From Mycolicibacterium gadium (GTDB lineage Bacteria > Actinomycetota > Actinomycetes > Mycobacteriales > Mycobacteriaceae): DNA of 64,000 bases. Location: positions 1,798,001 through 1,862,000 of the forward strand of contig NZ_AP022608.1 of the NCBI RefSeq assembly GCF_010728925.1, read 5' to 3'. The notes under the pieces were generated by a model that worked only from the letters and a program-made list of their open reading frames with translations, made no database searches and was not told the DNA's origin. This document shows positions 49,988 through 59,571 of this stretch, in pieces; positions within the stretch are counted from its first letter, which is position 1; each line of letters opens with the position of its first letter. A program made the position numbers and the translations under genes.

Positions 49988-51507
49988 CGACCCCCACAGT
50001 TCCGGGGCAGTTCACGCTCGTCCTCCACACCCACCTACCCTGGCTCGCCCATCACGGGCGCTGGCCCGTCGGCGAAGAGTGGCTCTATCAATCGTGGGCG
50101 GCGGCCTACATCCCGCTGATGCGTGTCCTGCGCACGCTGGCCGCCGAGGACCGCCGCCACCTGGTGACGCTCGGCATGACGCCGGTCGTCACCGCACAGC
50201 TCGACGACCCCTACTGCCTGACCGGGATGAACCACTGGCTGGCGAACTGGGGCTTGCGCGCCCTCGAGGCGACGACGCTCGGTGATCCGCTGCGGCAGTT
50301 CGGTGTTCGCGAGCGAGCCGAGGCCGAGCGCGCACTCGAAGACTTCTCGACACTGTGGGCGCACGGCGGCAGCCCGCTGTTGCGCGAGCTCATCGATGCC
50401 GAGGCCATCGAACTGCTCGGCGGACCGCTGTCGCATCCGTTCCAGCCGCTGTTGAATCCGCGACTGCGCGAGTTCGCCCTGAGGGAGGGAATCGCCGACG
50501 CCCAGCAGCGGTTCGCCCATACGCCCGCCGGAATTTGGGCGCCGGAATGCGCCTATGCGCCGGGAATGGAAATCGACTACGCCGCAGCGGGTATCGGCCA
50601 TTTCATGGTCGACGGGCCGTCGATGCACGGAGACACCGCATTGGGTCGCCCGGTCGGTTCGTCGAATGTGGTGGCGTTCGGCCGAGACCTGCAGGTCAGC
50701 TATCGGGTGTGGTCACCGAAGTCCGGCTATCCCGGCCACGCGGCGTACCGCGACTTTCATACCTACGACCACACGACGGGCCTGAAACCGGCACGCGTCA
50801 CCGGCCGCAACGTCGACTCCGATGCGAAGGCGCCGTATGACCCGGACCGCGCGGACAGCACTGTCGACGGTCATGTCGCCGACTTCGTCTCGCATGTGCG
50901 TCAGCGCCTCGTCAACGAGAGCGAGCGGATCGGCAGGCCCGCACATGTGATCGCGGCTTTCGACACCGAGTTGTTCGGGCATTGGTGGTATGAGGGGCCC
51001 GTCTGGCTGGAACGGGTGTTGCGCGCGCTGCCCGAGGCCGGGGTTCGGGTCGGCACCCTGTCTGACGCCATCGCCGGCGGTTTCGTGGGTTCCCCGGTCG
51101 AATTACCGCCAAGCTCTTGGGGTTCGGGCAAGGACTGGCAGGTGTGGGCCGGCGAACAGGTGGCCGATATCGTCCAGTTGAACAGCGAAGTCGTCGACAC
51201 CGCACTGACGACAGTGGATAAGGCGCTCGGTGACACAGACACCCCGCCGGCCCGAAACTTCGTCGCCGACCAGATCCTGCGAGAGACGCTGCTGACGGTC
51301 TCCAGCGACTGGCCGTTCATGGTCAGCAAGGACTCGGCGGCGGATTATGCGCGATATCGGGCGCACCTGCACGCCCACGCCACCCGCGAGATCGCCGTCG
51401 CAATGGCGTCGGGCCGCGAGGAGCACGCTCAACGACTCGCCAGCGGATGGAACCGCGCGGACGGCCTGTTCGGTGCACTCGACGCACGAAGACTGCCGCG
51501 ACCGTGA
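49984..51507 (+). CDS. GH57 alpha-1,4-glucan branching enzyme
   Basis: 507 residues. GH57 motifs: FTLVLHTHLPWLAHHGRWPV (motif 1), the nucleophile in HTPAGIWAPECAYAPGMEID (Glu ~190), and the acid/base in IAAFDTELFGHWWYEGPVWL (Asp ~325). Equivalent to Rv3031, thought to branch the glucan chain that becomes MGLP. Overlaps the methyltransferase before and the GT4 gene after, each by 4 bases, so the three are one translationally coupled unit. Confidence 0.92.
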   Translation: MTTPTVPGQFTLVLHTHLPWLAHHGRWPVGEEWLYQSWAAAYIPLMRVLRTLAAEDRRHLVTLGMTPVVTAQLDDPYCLTGMNHWLANWGLRALEATTLGDPLRQFGVRERAEAERALEDFSTLWAHGGSPLLRELIDAEAIELLGGPLSHPFQPLLNPRLREFALREGIADAQQRFAHTPAGIWAPECAYAPGMEIDYAAAGIGHFMVDGPSMHGDTALGRPVGSSNVVAFGRDLQVSYRVWSPKSGYPGHAAYRDFHTYDHTTGLKPARVTGRNVDSDAKAPYDPDRADSTVDGHVADFVSHVRQRLVNESERIGRPAHVIAAFDTELFGHWWYEGPVWLERVLRALPEAGVRVGTLSDAIAGGFVGSPVELPPSSWGSGKDWQVWAGEQVADIVQLNSEVVDTALTTVDKALGDTDTPPARNFVADQILRETLLTVSSDWPFMVSKDSAADYARYRAHLHAHATREIAVAMASGREEHAQRLASGWNRADGLFGALDARRLPRP

Positions 51508-52745
51508 AGATCCTGATGCTGTCGTGGGAGTATCCGCCGGTGGTGATCGGCGGACTCGGCCGGCACGTGCACCACCTCGCAACGGCGCTCGCCGAGGCCG
51601 GCCACGAGGTCGTGGTGCTCAGCCGCCGGCAATCTGGCACAGACCCCAGCACGCACCCGTCGACCGACGAGATCGCCGAGGGCGTAAGGGTTGTCGCCGC
51701 GGCGCAGGATCCGCACGAGTTCGACTTCGGCACCGACATGATGGCCTGGACGCTCGCGATGGGCCATGCGATGGTTCGGGCTGGATTGGCCATCAAGGGT
51801 CCCCGCGCCAAGCCGTGGCGACCCGACGTGGTGCACGCCCACGACTGGCTCGTCGCCCATCCCGCGATCGCGCTGGCCGAATACTTCGACGTCCCCCTCG
51901 TTTCCACCATCCACGCCACCGAGGCGGGTAGGCATTCGGGGTGGGTCTCGGGAGCGATCAGCCGACAGGTGCACGCCGTCGAATCGTGGCTGGTACATGA
52001 ATCTGACTTGCTGATCACGTGTTCGGCATCGATGAGCGACGAGATTACCGAATTGTTCGGACCGGGTCTCGCCGAGACCCGGGTCATCCGGAACGGAATC
52101 GACGCCGCGCGTTGGCCGTTCGCGAAACGGCGTCCCATGATTGGGCCGCCGCACCTGGTGTTCGTGGGCCGCCTCGAATACGAGAAGGGTATCCACGACC
52201 TGATCGCGGCGATGCCCCGCATCCGGCGCACCCACCCCGGCACGACGTTGACGGTCGCGGGCACCGGCACGCAGCAGACGTGGCTCGTCGACCAGGCACG
52301 AAAAAACAAGGTGCTCAAAGCCACAACGTTCGTCGGCCATCTCGATCACGAGCGGCTCGTGCGACTGTTGCAAACCGCCGACGCCGCCGTGCTTCCCAGC
52401 CACTACGAACCGTTCGGCATCGTTGCTCTCGAGGCGGCCGCGACGGGCATTCCCTTGGTGACGTCCAACGTCGGCGGCCTGGGTGAAGCGGTGATCGACG
52501 GTCAGACCGGAACGTCGTTCGCCCCACGCGATATCGCCGGCCTGGCTGCGGCGGTGCGCAGCGTGCTCGACGACCCCGATCACGCTCAGTGCATGGCGAC
52601 CGCGGCACGGGAACGCCTCACGTCGGCCTTCGCCTGGCACACCGTTGCAGACGAGACCGCCCAGGTCTACGTGGCCGCCAAACGTGGTGAGCGCCAACCT
52701 CATCGGCGCCGCCCCATCGTCGAGCACGCCCTGCCCGATCGCTAG
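51504..52745 (+). CDS. GT4 alpha-1,4-glucosyltransferase, Rv3032 type
   Basis: 413 residues from GTG 51504 (VKILMLSWEYPPVVIGGLGR); the earlier frame start at 51447 is inside the GH57 gene. GT-B fold: the acceptor domain begins with a G-G-L-G-R loop, VVHAHDWLVAHPAIALAEYF is conserved, and the nucleotide-sugar domain starts around VFVGRLEYEKGIHDLIAAM with HYEPFGIVALEAAATGIPLV (the E-x7-E motif). Elongates alpha-1,4-glucan for MGLP and contributes to glycogen in M. tuberculosis. Ends in a 4-base CTAG overlap with the convergent cyclase gene. Confidence 0.92.
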   Translation: MKILMLSWEYPPVVIGGLGRHVHHLATALAEAGHEVVVLSRRQSGTDPSTHPSTDEIAEGVRVVAAAQDPHEFDFGTDMMAWTLAMGHAMVRAGLAIKGPRAKPWRPDVVHAHDWLVAHPAIALAEYFDVPLVSTIHATEAGRHSGWVSGAISRQVHAVESWLVHESDLLITCSASMSDEITELFGPGLAETRVIRNGIDAARWPFAKRRPMIGPPHLVFVGRLEYEKGIHDLIAAMPRIRRTHPGTTLTVAGTGTQQTWLVDQARKNKVLKATTFVGHLDHERLVRLLQTADAAVLPSHYEPFGIVALEAAATGIPLVTSNVGGLGEAVIDGQTGTSFAPRDIAGLAAAVRSVLDDPDHAQCMATAARERLTSAFAWHTVADETAQVYVAAKRGERQPHRRRPIVEHALPDR

Positions 52746-55700
52746 GTCATCGTCGCTGCAATAGCGATGTGCCCTTCGAAGCCGAGGGCATTCGCCATAT
52801 TCCGGTACCTGTCGGCAAACCCTCGGTAGCCGTCTTCATCGCCGTGCGCTCGCGCCAACAACGCACGCATGCGTAGCAACGGCAATTCGTGCAGGACGAA
52901 ACCAGGGTCGACGGGGACGGCGGCTAGGCGTTCGACCACCTTGCCCGACTCCCCGAGATCACCTTGTCCTCCGCGGCGCAGCAGCAACTCGACGAGAGTC
53001 GCGACGGCCGGACCCCTCGAGGTCATGTCTCCCGAATCGAAGCAGAAGTCGACCGCGCTGCGCGCCATCTGCACCGCGCCGTCGATGTCGCCGATACGGG
53101 CCCTCTCCTTGGCGAACTCGGTGCTCGCGAACCGAACCGCGTCCGTCGCATAACCATGCCGGAGGGAAGCCTCTCGATACAGGGTCAGCAGTTCCAGCCC
53201 AACCGATCGCTGAGCCGCATCACCGTGTACCAGGGCGATGCCACGAGCCAGTCGCGCCATATCGAGCGCAGAGTCATCACCACATCGCTCGGCGAGCATC
53301 AGCGCTTCGGCGGTCTCCGCCGCCGCCGTCGCGCCTGGCAGAGACGCCGCGTTGACCACGGGGTAGCCGTACTTGAGCAAAATGCCAGAGACGTGGGTTG
53401 TCACCTCGATCGAAATCGCCATCTGCGCTGCACGGTGAAGATCGTCGCGCCAGCCGTCGATTCCGAGGGCAAGCCGGTTCCCTCCGCGCAACGCCAGCGC
53501 CATCGTCAACGGGGAGCCGATTACCACACTGTCCCTCGTAGGATCGCCTTCGGCGAGGTCGATGGCGCGCTGCGCCAATCCGAGCGCTTCGACCACCTCA
53601 CCGGCCTGCCATTTTGCGTTGCTCGCCGCGACGCACAGTGTGAGCGTCAACGCCGGCTCACTGATCGAGTCCAGCATGGCGCTGCAATCCGACGCGACCT
53701 GCGCGGCATCACGCAATCGGTTGTGGAATACCAGGGCCGTCAGCAATCCCCCCATACCGAGCGCCAACGACAGGTTGTCGCCGACCGACGCGCAGAGGGC
53801 ACGCAGTTCCTCGAACCCGGTGTCCTCGACACTGCCGCTGAACCGGAAAGTACTGGCGCATAGTGCCGTTCGCGGGCCGATCTGCAGGAATGGTTTCTCG
53901 GGATCGTCGGGACGCAACCGGTCGGCAACCTCGCGCGCCTGCTGCCAGGCGGTGCGGGCCGCGCGGAAGTCACGAAACTGCGCCCATGCCGCCGCCCGCA
54001 TATGCCAGTCGAACGCCGCCCGCAGGTCACCCGCCGCCTCGAGATGTTGCGCGATGAGCGCTGCGCTCGGGCCGGGTGCCTCCGGATCGCGCGCTTCGAT
54101 GACCGCTGCCACCTGCCTGTGCAATTCGGCTCGATCGGCCTTCAACTGTGATTCGTAGGCAACTGTGCGTATCAACGGGTGCCGAAACATGTACTCACTG
54201 TCGGCCGTGAATGTCACCTGGTCGATGAGTTCTGCCGCAGTCAGCTCGGCCACGTCGATGTAGTCCACCAGGTGTTCGAGCAGGACGGTGTCGAACTGCG
54301 AACCGATGACCGATGCAGCGGCCAAGGTGCGTTTCGCGGCTGGCCGCAAACGATCGATGCGTGCGGCGATGGTGGCTTGCAGCGACGCAGGAACCGAAAC
54401 TTCGCCGATGTCGCCGTGAAGGACATAGTCTCCGAGTTCGCCGTTCAGCACACCTCTTTCGGCGAGATCGCGGACCATTTCCTCCGCGAAGAACGGGTTG
54501 CCGGCGGCGCGTGCAGCGACCTGCGTGATCAACGAGCTCACGGTGCTGTCTGAACCGCACAGTTCGGCAGCCAGCTGCGCCGACTCGGAATCATCGAGTG
54601 GCGCAAGAGCTATGCGGTGCGCACCCGGCAACTGGTTGAGCACGCCGACGTACTCGGGGCGATAGGTGAGGAGCAGCATCGCACGCGTCTGTGGGACGAC
54701 GGCGGCGAACTGCGCGATCATCGCCTCGCTGACGGAGTCGATCCAGTGGGCGTCCTCGACGACGTAGACGGCCGGCGTGCTCCCATCGACCGCCGCGGCA
54801 TTCAGCAGAGCCGCGAGACGTCGACCGCGTGCATCCGCCTCGATAGCGGGCAAGGGGGTTTCGTCGTCGTGAATTCCGAGCAGGTCGTCGAGCAGGACGA
54901 GATCTTCAGAGTCCGCCGCCGGCATGCGCCCACGCACGACGGCGCGCGCTGCGGCCGCGTCTAGGCCGCCTATCGCGAAGACATCGCGCAGCAAGCCGGC
55001 GGCCGCGTAAAACGGGATCTCCTTTGCGTGTGATTCGCAGCGAGTCGTAAACACGCGACAAGAGCGGCCCTCCGCAACCGACGCGATCTCCCCCGCCATC
55101 CGACTCTTACCGATGCCCGGCGGTCCCACCAGGCCGACGATGCGGCCTTTGCCCTTCATCGACTGGTCGAGCATCGCGTTGACACTGGCTAATTCCCAGC
55201 CGCGACCGACGAGTGTCGACAGTTGACGCGCGGGGCGTTGCGTGGTCGGCCCGGTCGCTAGCAGGCGGCGCGCCACGACCGGCGCGTCGGCACCCTTGAT
55301 CCGCACGTGCTGTGGGTCACCGAGCGTCACAACGTCGCCGACCAGTCTCGCCGTCGACTCGCTGAGCATCACTCCACCTGCGGGTGCCACCGATTCCATC
55401 CGCTGTGCCATACCGACCTGTTCGCCGATGGTCGTGTAACTGTTTGGGCCGGAGCCCATTTCGCCGGCGATCACCTCGCCGGAGTTCAGCCCGATGCGAA
55501 GCTTCAGCCCGACGCCGTCGCGATGTTCCACGATCACAGCGAGATCATGCACCTCCCGCTGAATGTCAAGTGCTGCAAGGCAAGCGCGAAATGCGTGGTC
55601 CTCCAAGGCGATCGGCGCGCCGAACACCGCCATCAGTCCGTCACCGGTGAACTGACTCACGGTGCCGCCATACCGCTGCACGACCGCGGACGCTTCGCGG

Positions 55701-55906
55701 ATCAGGTCCGTCATGATTTCGCGCAGTCTCTCCGCGCCCACAGCGGCGGCAATGTCCATCGAATGGACGACGTCCGCGAACAGCACCGTCACCTGCTTGT
55801 ACTCAGCCCGTTGGTCCCCGACCAGCGCAGCCCCGCAGGAATCACAGAACCGAGCGCCCGTCCGAGGTTCCGCTCCACACGCGGCGCAGGACGCCCTCGT
55901 CGTCAC
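52742..55906 (-). CDS. Class III cyclase-like protein with AAA/STAND ATPase and TPR domains
   Basis: 1054 residues from GTG 55906, preceded by AAGGG; a TTG at 55963 is a less likely start. In order: a zinc ribbon (CAACGAEPRTGARFCDSCG), a class III cyclase domain (~40-215) with metal Asp in VTVLFADVVHSMD and FTGDGLMAVFGAP, a P-loop ATPase (LVGPPGIGKSRMAGEI ~260; VEDAHW Walker B), then ~500 residues of helical TPR-like repeats to the C-terminus. At the position of the transition-state Asn the sequence reads IGEQVGMAQRM: Asn is Gly, though the Arg remains. The Lys of adenylate cyclases is Gln. It may act as a regulator rather than make cAMP. No LuxR DNA-binding end. Confidence 0.82.
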   Translation of the reverse strand: MTTRASCAACGAEPRTGARFCDSCGAALVGDQRAEYKQVTVLFADVVHSMDIAAAVGAERLREIMTDLIREASAVVQRYGGTVSQFTGDGLMAVFGAPIALEDHAFRACLAALDIQREVHDLAVIVEHRDGVGLKLRIGLNSGEVIAGEMGSGPNSYTTIGEQVGMAQRMESVAPAGGVMLSESTARLVGDVVTLGDPQHVRIKGADAPVVARRLLATGPTTQRPARQLSTLVGRGWELASVNAMLDQSMKGKGRIVGLVGPPGIGKSRMAGEIASVAEGRSCRVFTTRCESHAKEIPFYAAAGLLRDVFAIGGLDAAAARAVVRGRMPAADSEDLVLLDDLLGIHDDETPLPAIEADARGRRLAALLNAAAVDGSTPAVYVVEDAHWIDSVSEAMIAQFAAVVPQTRAMLLLTYRPEYVGVLNQLPGAHRIALAPLDDSESAQLAAELCGSDSTVSSLITQVAARAAGNPFFAEEMVRDLAERGVLNGELGDYVLHGDIGEVSVPASLQATIAARIDRLRPAAKRTLAAASVIGSQFDTVLLEHLVDYIDVAELTAAELIDQVTFTADSEYMFRHPLIRTVAYESQLKADRAELHRQVAAVIEARDPEAPGPSAALIAQHLEAAGDLRAAFDWHMRAAAWAQFRDFRAARTAWQQAREVADRLRPDDPEKPFLQIGPRTALCASTFRFSGSVEDTGFEELRALCASVGDNLSLALGMGGLLTALVFHNRLRDAAQVASDCSAMLDSISEPALTLTLCVAASNAKWQAGEVVEALGLAQRAIDLAEGDPTRDSVVIGSPLTMALALRGGNRLALGIDGWRDDLHRAAQMAISIEVTTHVSGILLKYGYPVVNAASLPGATAAAETAEALMLAERCGDDSALDMARLARGIALVHGDAAQRSVGLELLTLYREASLRHGYATDAVRFASTEFAKERARIGDIDGAVQMARSAVDFCFDSGDMTSRGPAVATLVELLLRRGGQGDLGESGKVVERLAAVPVDPGFVLHELPLLRMRALLARAHGDEDGYRGFADRYRNMANALGFEGHIAIAATMT

Positions 55907-55984
55907 CGGAGAGCGCCCTTCACAACAATATGGTGGCACTGCGAGGTTGGCGGTGCGGCGCAAATGCTCTTAGTACGCTGCCGG

Positions 55985-57298
55985 TCAAGCACCTAGGCGC
56001 AGCCGCTCGGTGCCCAGGGCGTCGACACCGTGGTAGGCGAAGCGACTCCACAGCGCGCGCATCCGCACGGCCAGTTCGTGATCCACCGAGTTTGGGTGTG
56101 GGCCAAGCATCGGCGCGCCCGCCCACGCAGAAACCGTACCCAGCAGCAGGGGCAGATCCATACAGTGGCAGGCACCCAGCGGCGCGCGTCGAGGCGACCA
56201 GTCGAGCCGGTACACCGCCGCGCGGCCCCCCTCGCTTCGCCACCGACCGGCGAACCGGCCGGCAGGCCCGCTGAAGATCTGACGGGTCATCGTTGCCGAG
56301 GCCACGCGTGCGGCGGGTTTCGCGAACGGTCCCAATGCGCGCAACCGCGACGCTCGTGGATTGATTTCGACGAACGGGGCCGCGTCGAGCCTGGTGCAGC
56401 CGACGAGCAGGTCCACCTTTCGCGCCACGTGCGCGATCCGGGCGCTCACTTCACCTGCCGGCGGAAGGGGATCGACGCCCAGCATCGGCCCGAACGCCAT
56501 TCCGCTGACGAGGCCGAACGGTTGCGCCGCCACCAAAGCCGCGACCTGGGCACGATGCAGATCTTCGACGCCGGCCGCGAAAGGGTCTGTGTCGCCGAGC
56601 GATTCCGCTGCGGCGGCCCTCATCGCCGCCGTCATCTCGTCTCGGCCCTCACGCATATCCAGCGGCGCGCTCTGGATGATCGCACGCGAGTACAGGCCGT
56701 CGGCGGCCTCCGACAGCATCAGCGAGTACACCGAGTCACCGCCTGCGGACTGTCCGAACAATGTGACGCGCGCCGGGTCACCGCCGAATGCGGCGATGTT
56801 GTCGTGGATCCACCGCAGCGCCAGCAGCTGGTCACGGAGACCGAGGTTGTCTTCGTCCACGCCAAGTGGGGTGCAGTAGCCGAGGATGCCGAGCCGGTAG
56901 CTGACGGTGACCACCACGACGCGGCCCTCGCCGACGAGGTTGTCGGGGTCGTAGTTCGAGGACTCACCGCCTCCTGAGACATAGGCGCCGCCGTGAAACC
57001 ACACCATCACCGGCAGACCGTCGGCATCGCTGGGGGCGGTGACACTGAGAACTTGGCAGTCCTCGCTGTATTGCAGCCCCTCGGTGACCGGACCTGTCAC
57101 GAACAACAGCCGCGACGGCAGTTGCGGACACACGGGCCCGCGCACGGTCAGCTCGCGGGGCTCGTCCCAGTTGGTGGGCGACGTCGGCGACACGAACCGG
57201 CTTGCGCTGGCGTAAGGCACACCCCGCGCCCGCACAAGCACGCCGTCGTCTTCGATGAGAGCAGGGCCCGTCGACAGATCGACGCGCCGCAACGACAA
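55985..57298 (-). CDS. Type B carboxylesterase/lipase
   Basis: 437 residues, alpha/beta hydrolase. Oxyanion-hole motif VMVWFHGGAYVSGGGESSNY (~98-117), nucleophile in VTLFGQSAGGDSVYSLMLSE (GQSAGG, ~178), DEDNLGLRDQLLALRWIHDN is the conserved pre-nucleophile helix, and the His is probably in GACHCMDLPLLLG (~375). Shorter than typical type B esterases (~500). No signal peptide, so cytosolic. 11 bases after the acyltransferase start region on the same strand: they could be one operon, the acyltransferase first. Confidence 0.86.
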   Translation of the reverse strand: MSLRRVDLSTGPALIEDDGVLVRARGVPYASASRFVSPTSPTNWDEPRELTVRGPVCPQLPSRLLFVTGPVTEGLQYSEDCQVLSVTAPSDADGLPVMVWFHGGAYVSGGGESSNYDPDNLVGEGRVVVVTVSYRLGILGYCTPLGVDEDNLGLRDQLLALRWIHDNIAAFGGDPARVTLFGQSAGGDSVYSLMLSEAADGLYSRAIIQSAPLDMREGRDEMTAAMRAAAAESLGDTDPFAAGVEDLHRAQVAALVAAQPFGLVSGMAFGPMLGVDPLPPAGEVSARIAHVARKVDLLVGCTRLDAAPFVEINPRASRLRALGPFAKPAARVASATMTRQIFSGPAGRFAGRWRSEGGRAAVYRLDWSPRRAPLGACHCMDLPLLLGTVSAWAGAPMLGPHPNSVDHELAVRMRALWSRFAYHGVDALGTERLRLGA

Positions 57299-57309
57299 CT
57301 GCGAGTTGG

Positions 57310-58047
57310 TCAGCGCGCCGCTTTCTTGCGTTCGATATCGGCCAGAGCGGCGGCAAGCTCGGCGCGCTGGGCCGCCGAGGTCTCCCAGGAAAGCTTCCGG
57401 TTCTTGACGACTTTCGCGGGTGCGCCGACGGCGATCGAGAAGTCCGGGATCTCACCCTTGACCACCGCGTGCGATCCCAGTACGCAGCCGCGGCCGATCA
57501 TCGTGTTGCGCAGGATCGTCACCTTGGTCGCGACCCAGGTGTCGGGCCCGATGCGCACCGGTCCCTTGATGATGCCCTGGTCCTTGATCGGCAGCTCGAC
57601 ACTGTCCATCCGGTGGTCGAAGTCGCACACATAGACCCAGTCCGCCATCAGCACGGAGTCACCGAGTTCGATGTCGAGATAAGTGTTGATCACGTTGTCT
57701 CTGCCGAGGACGACCTTGTCGCCGAATCGCAGCGAGCCTTCGTGGCAGCGGATCGTGTTCTTGTCGCCGATGTGCACCCAGCGACCGATCTCCATCGTCG
57801 ACAGCTCCGGCGTCGCCTGGATCTCCACGCCCTTGCCGAGGAAGACCATGCCGCGGGTGATGATGTGCGGGTTGGCGAGCTTGAACTTCAGCAGCCGCCA
57901 GTAACGCACGAGGTACCACGGCGTGTAGGCCCGATTGGCGATGACCCATTTCAGCGAGGCCATGGTGAGGAACTTGGCCTGGCGCGGGTCGCGCAGCCGC
58001 GAACCCCGCCACCGCTTGTGTAGCGGCGCGCCCCACATCGTCGTCAT
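57310..58047 (-). CDS. Left-handed beta-helix acyltransferase, Rv3034c type
   Basis: 245 residues from ATG 58047 (MTTMWGAPLHKRWRGSRLRD); the reading to 58107 extends into the promoter of the divergent gene. Hexapeptide-repeat (LbetaH) folds are seen from GMVFLGKGVEIQATPELSTM to RIGPDTWVATKVTILRNTMI and GRGCVLGSHAVVKGEIPDFS, IAVGAPAKVV. The active-site histidine is probably in VCDFDHRMD. In M. tuberculosis the equivalent gene is proposed to acylate MGLP; the acyl group here is not known. Confidence 0.86.
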   Translation of the reverse strand: MTTMWGAPLHKRWRGSRLRDPRQAKFLTMASLKWVIANRAYTPWYLVRYWRLLKFKLANPHIITRGMVFLGKGVEIQATPELSTMEIGRWVHIGDKNTIRCHEGSLRFGDKVVLGRDNVINTYLDIELGDSVLMADWVYVCDFDHRMDSVELPIKDQGIIKGPVRIGPDTWVATKVTILRNTMIGRGCVLGSHAVVKGEIPDFSIAVGAPAKVVKNRKLSWETSAAQRAELAAALADIERKKAAR

Positions 58048-58137
58048 GGCCGGAAAGCCTACGCGAGCCGCCCGGCGCCGAACGGTTACCCTCACTGGGA
58101 CTTCCAAGGCCTTCTTGAACGAAACCGAAAGGGCGCA

Positions 58138-59436
58138 GTGTTCCGGCGATCGATCGTGCTGGCGTCAACAGTGCTGATCACGGCCGCATTGGCGGGGTGC
58201 GGGAACACCGACAGCTGGGTCGATGCCCATCCTGCGTCGGGCTGGCCCGCCCAGTACGGCGACGCCCGCAACAGCAGCTACGAATCGACCGCGGGCGCCG
58301 ACGGGTTACGGCTGGAGTGGACGCGCTCGGTCAAGGGTGAACTCGCCGCCTCGGTCGCGCTGGGATCAGGCAGCTACCTGGCCGTGAACGCGCAGACCCC
58401 GGCGGGCTGCTCGCTGATGGTGTGGGAGACCGACAATCGTGCCCGGCAGCGCTGGTGCACCCGGTTGGCGCAGGGGCCGGGTACCGAAGGCCCGCTGTCC
58501 GGTCCTCTCTTTGATGGCTTCGACAACCTCTACGTCGGCCAGCCCGGTGCAATGCTCTCGTTCCCGCCGACGCAGTGGATCCGCTGGCGTCAACCCGTCA
58601 TCGGGATGCCGACCACGCCGCGAATCTTGGCTCCGGGCCATCTGCTGGTGGTGACGCACCTGGGCCAGGTGCTCGTGTTCGACGCCCAAAAGGGTGTGGT
58701 CGACGGGTCTCCCCTGGATCTCGTCGCCGGTGTCGACCCCAAGGACCCCGAGCGCGGACTCGCCGACTGTCGACCTGCCCGTTCGCGCTGCCCGGTGGCG
58801 GCCGCACCGGCCTTCGCGGAACAGACCGGCAGCGTCGTGCTCAGCCTGTGGGAGCCGGAAACCGACGCTCCCGTTCTCGTCGGGTTGCGCTACCGCCCGG
58901 GGCAGAACCCGCTGCTCACGCGCGAGTGGACCAGCGACGCTGTCGGTGGCGGTCCGCTCGCCAGCCCGGTGCTGTCCGCGGACGGATCGACCGTGTACGT
59001 CAACGGACGCGACGAACACCTGTGGGCGATCAACACCGACAACGGTGAGCCGAAATGGTCGGTGCCACTGGACTATCTGGCGCAGACGCCGCCGTCGGTG
59101 TCACCCGACGGGCTGATCGTGGCCGGCGGTGGACCAGGCGCGAAGCTGATGGGCATCAGGGATTCCGGTGACCGGGGCGAGGTGGTGTGGACCCGCGACG
59201 ACGTCGCACCGCTGACGACATCGAGTCAGTCCGGCGCACATACGGCGTACGCGGTCGCAGGCGACGGGGAAAGCGGTCAGGCGTTGCTCGTGTTCGACCC
59301 GGCAGACGGCCGCACCCTCAACCGCTATCCCCTGCCCAACGCGGGCGGCTGGCCCGTTGGTGTCTCCATCGGACATGACCGCCGCGTCGTCACCGCGACG
59401 AGCGAAGGCCGCGTGTACGGATTCGCGCCCGCGTAG
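58138..59436 (+). CDS. PQQ-like beta-propeller lipoprotein, Rv3035 type
   Basis: 432 residues. Signal peptide IVLASTVLITAALAGC with lipobox LAGC (Cys ~21), so a periplasmic lipoprotein. Repeated blades with the PQQ/BamB pattern: LEWTRSVKGELAASVALGSG, YVGQPGAMLSFPPTQWIRWR, VYVNGRDEHLWAINTDNGEP. GTG start at 58138. Divergent from the acyltransferase (90 bases) and on the same strand as the symporter 135 bases on. Function unknown; conserved in mycobacteria. Confidence 0.85.
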   Translation: MFRRSIVLASTVLITAALAGCGNTDSWVDAHPASGWPAQYGDARNSSYESTAGADGLRLEWTRSVKGELAASVALGSGSYLAVNAQTPAGCSLMVWETDNRARQRWCTRLAQGPGTEGPLSGPLFDGFDNLYVGQPGAMLSFPPTQWIRWRQPVIGMPTTPRILAPGHLLVVTHLGQVLVFDAQKGVVDGSPLDLVAGVDPKDPERGLADCRPARSRCPVAAAPAFAEQTGSVVLSLWEPETDAPVLVGLRYRPGQNPLLTREWTSDAVGGGPLASPVLSADGSTVYVNGRDEHLWAINTDNGEPKWSVPLDYLAQTPPSVSPDGLIVAGGGPGAKLMGIRDSGDRGEVVWTRDDVAPLTTSSQSGAHTAYAVAGDGESGQALLVFDPADGRTLNRYPLPNAGGWPVGVSIGHDRRVVTATSEGRVYGFAPA

Positions 59437-59571
59437 CGCTGACCGTTCGTCGCGTGAAACCGACCGTCGGTCGCGGCCTAACAACAATGTCACCGCTTCG
59501 TAACAGCCCGCGGCCACAGGCATGCCACCATCCCGGACGTCGCATCTTCCAACAGCGCCAGGGAGGCAACC

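Noticed and set aside
59437..59571. Possible glycine riboswitch before the AGCS symporter
   Set aside because: Only a small CGACC-GTC-GGTCG hairpin is seen; the conserved glycine-aptamer core is absent.
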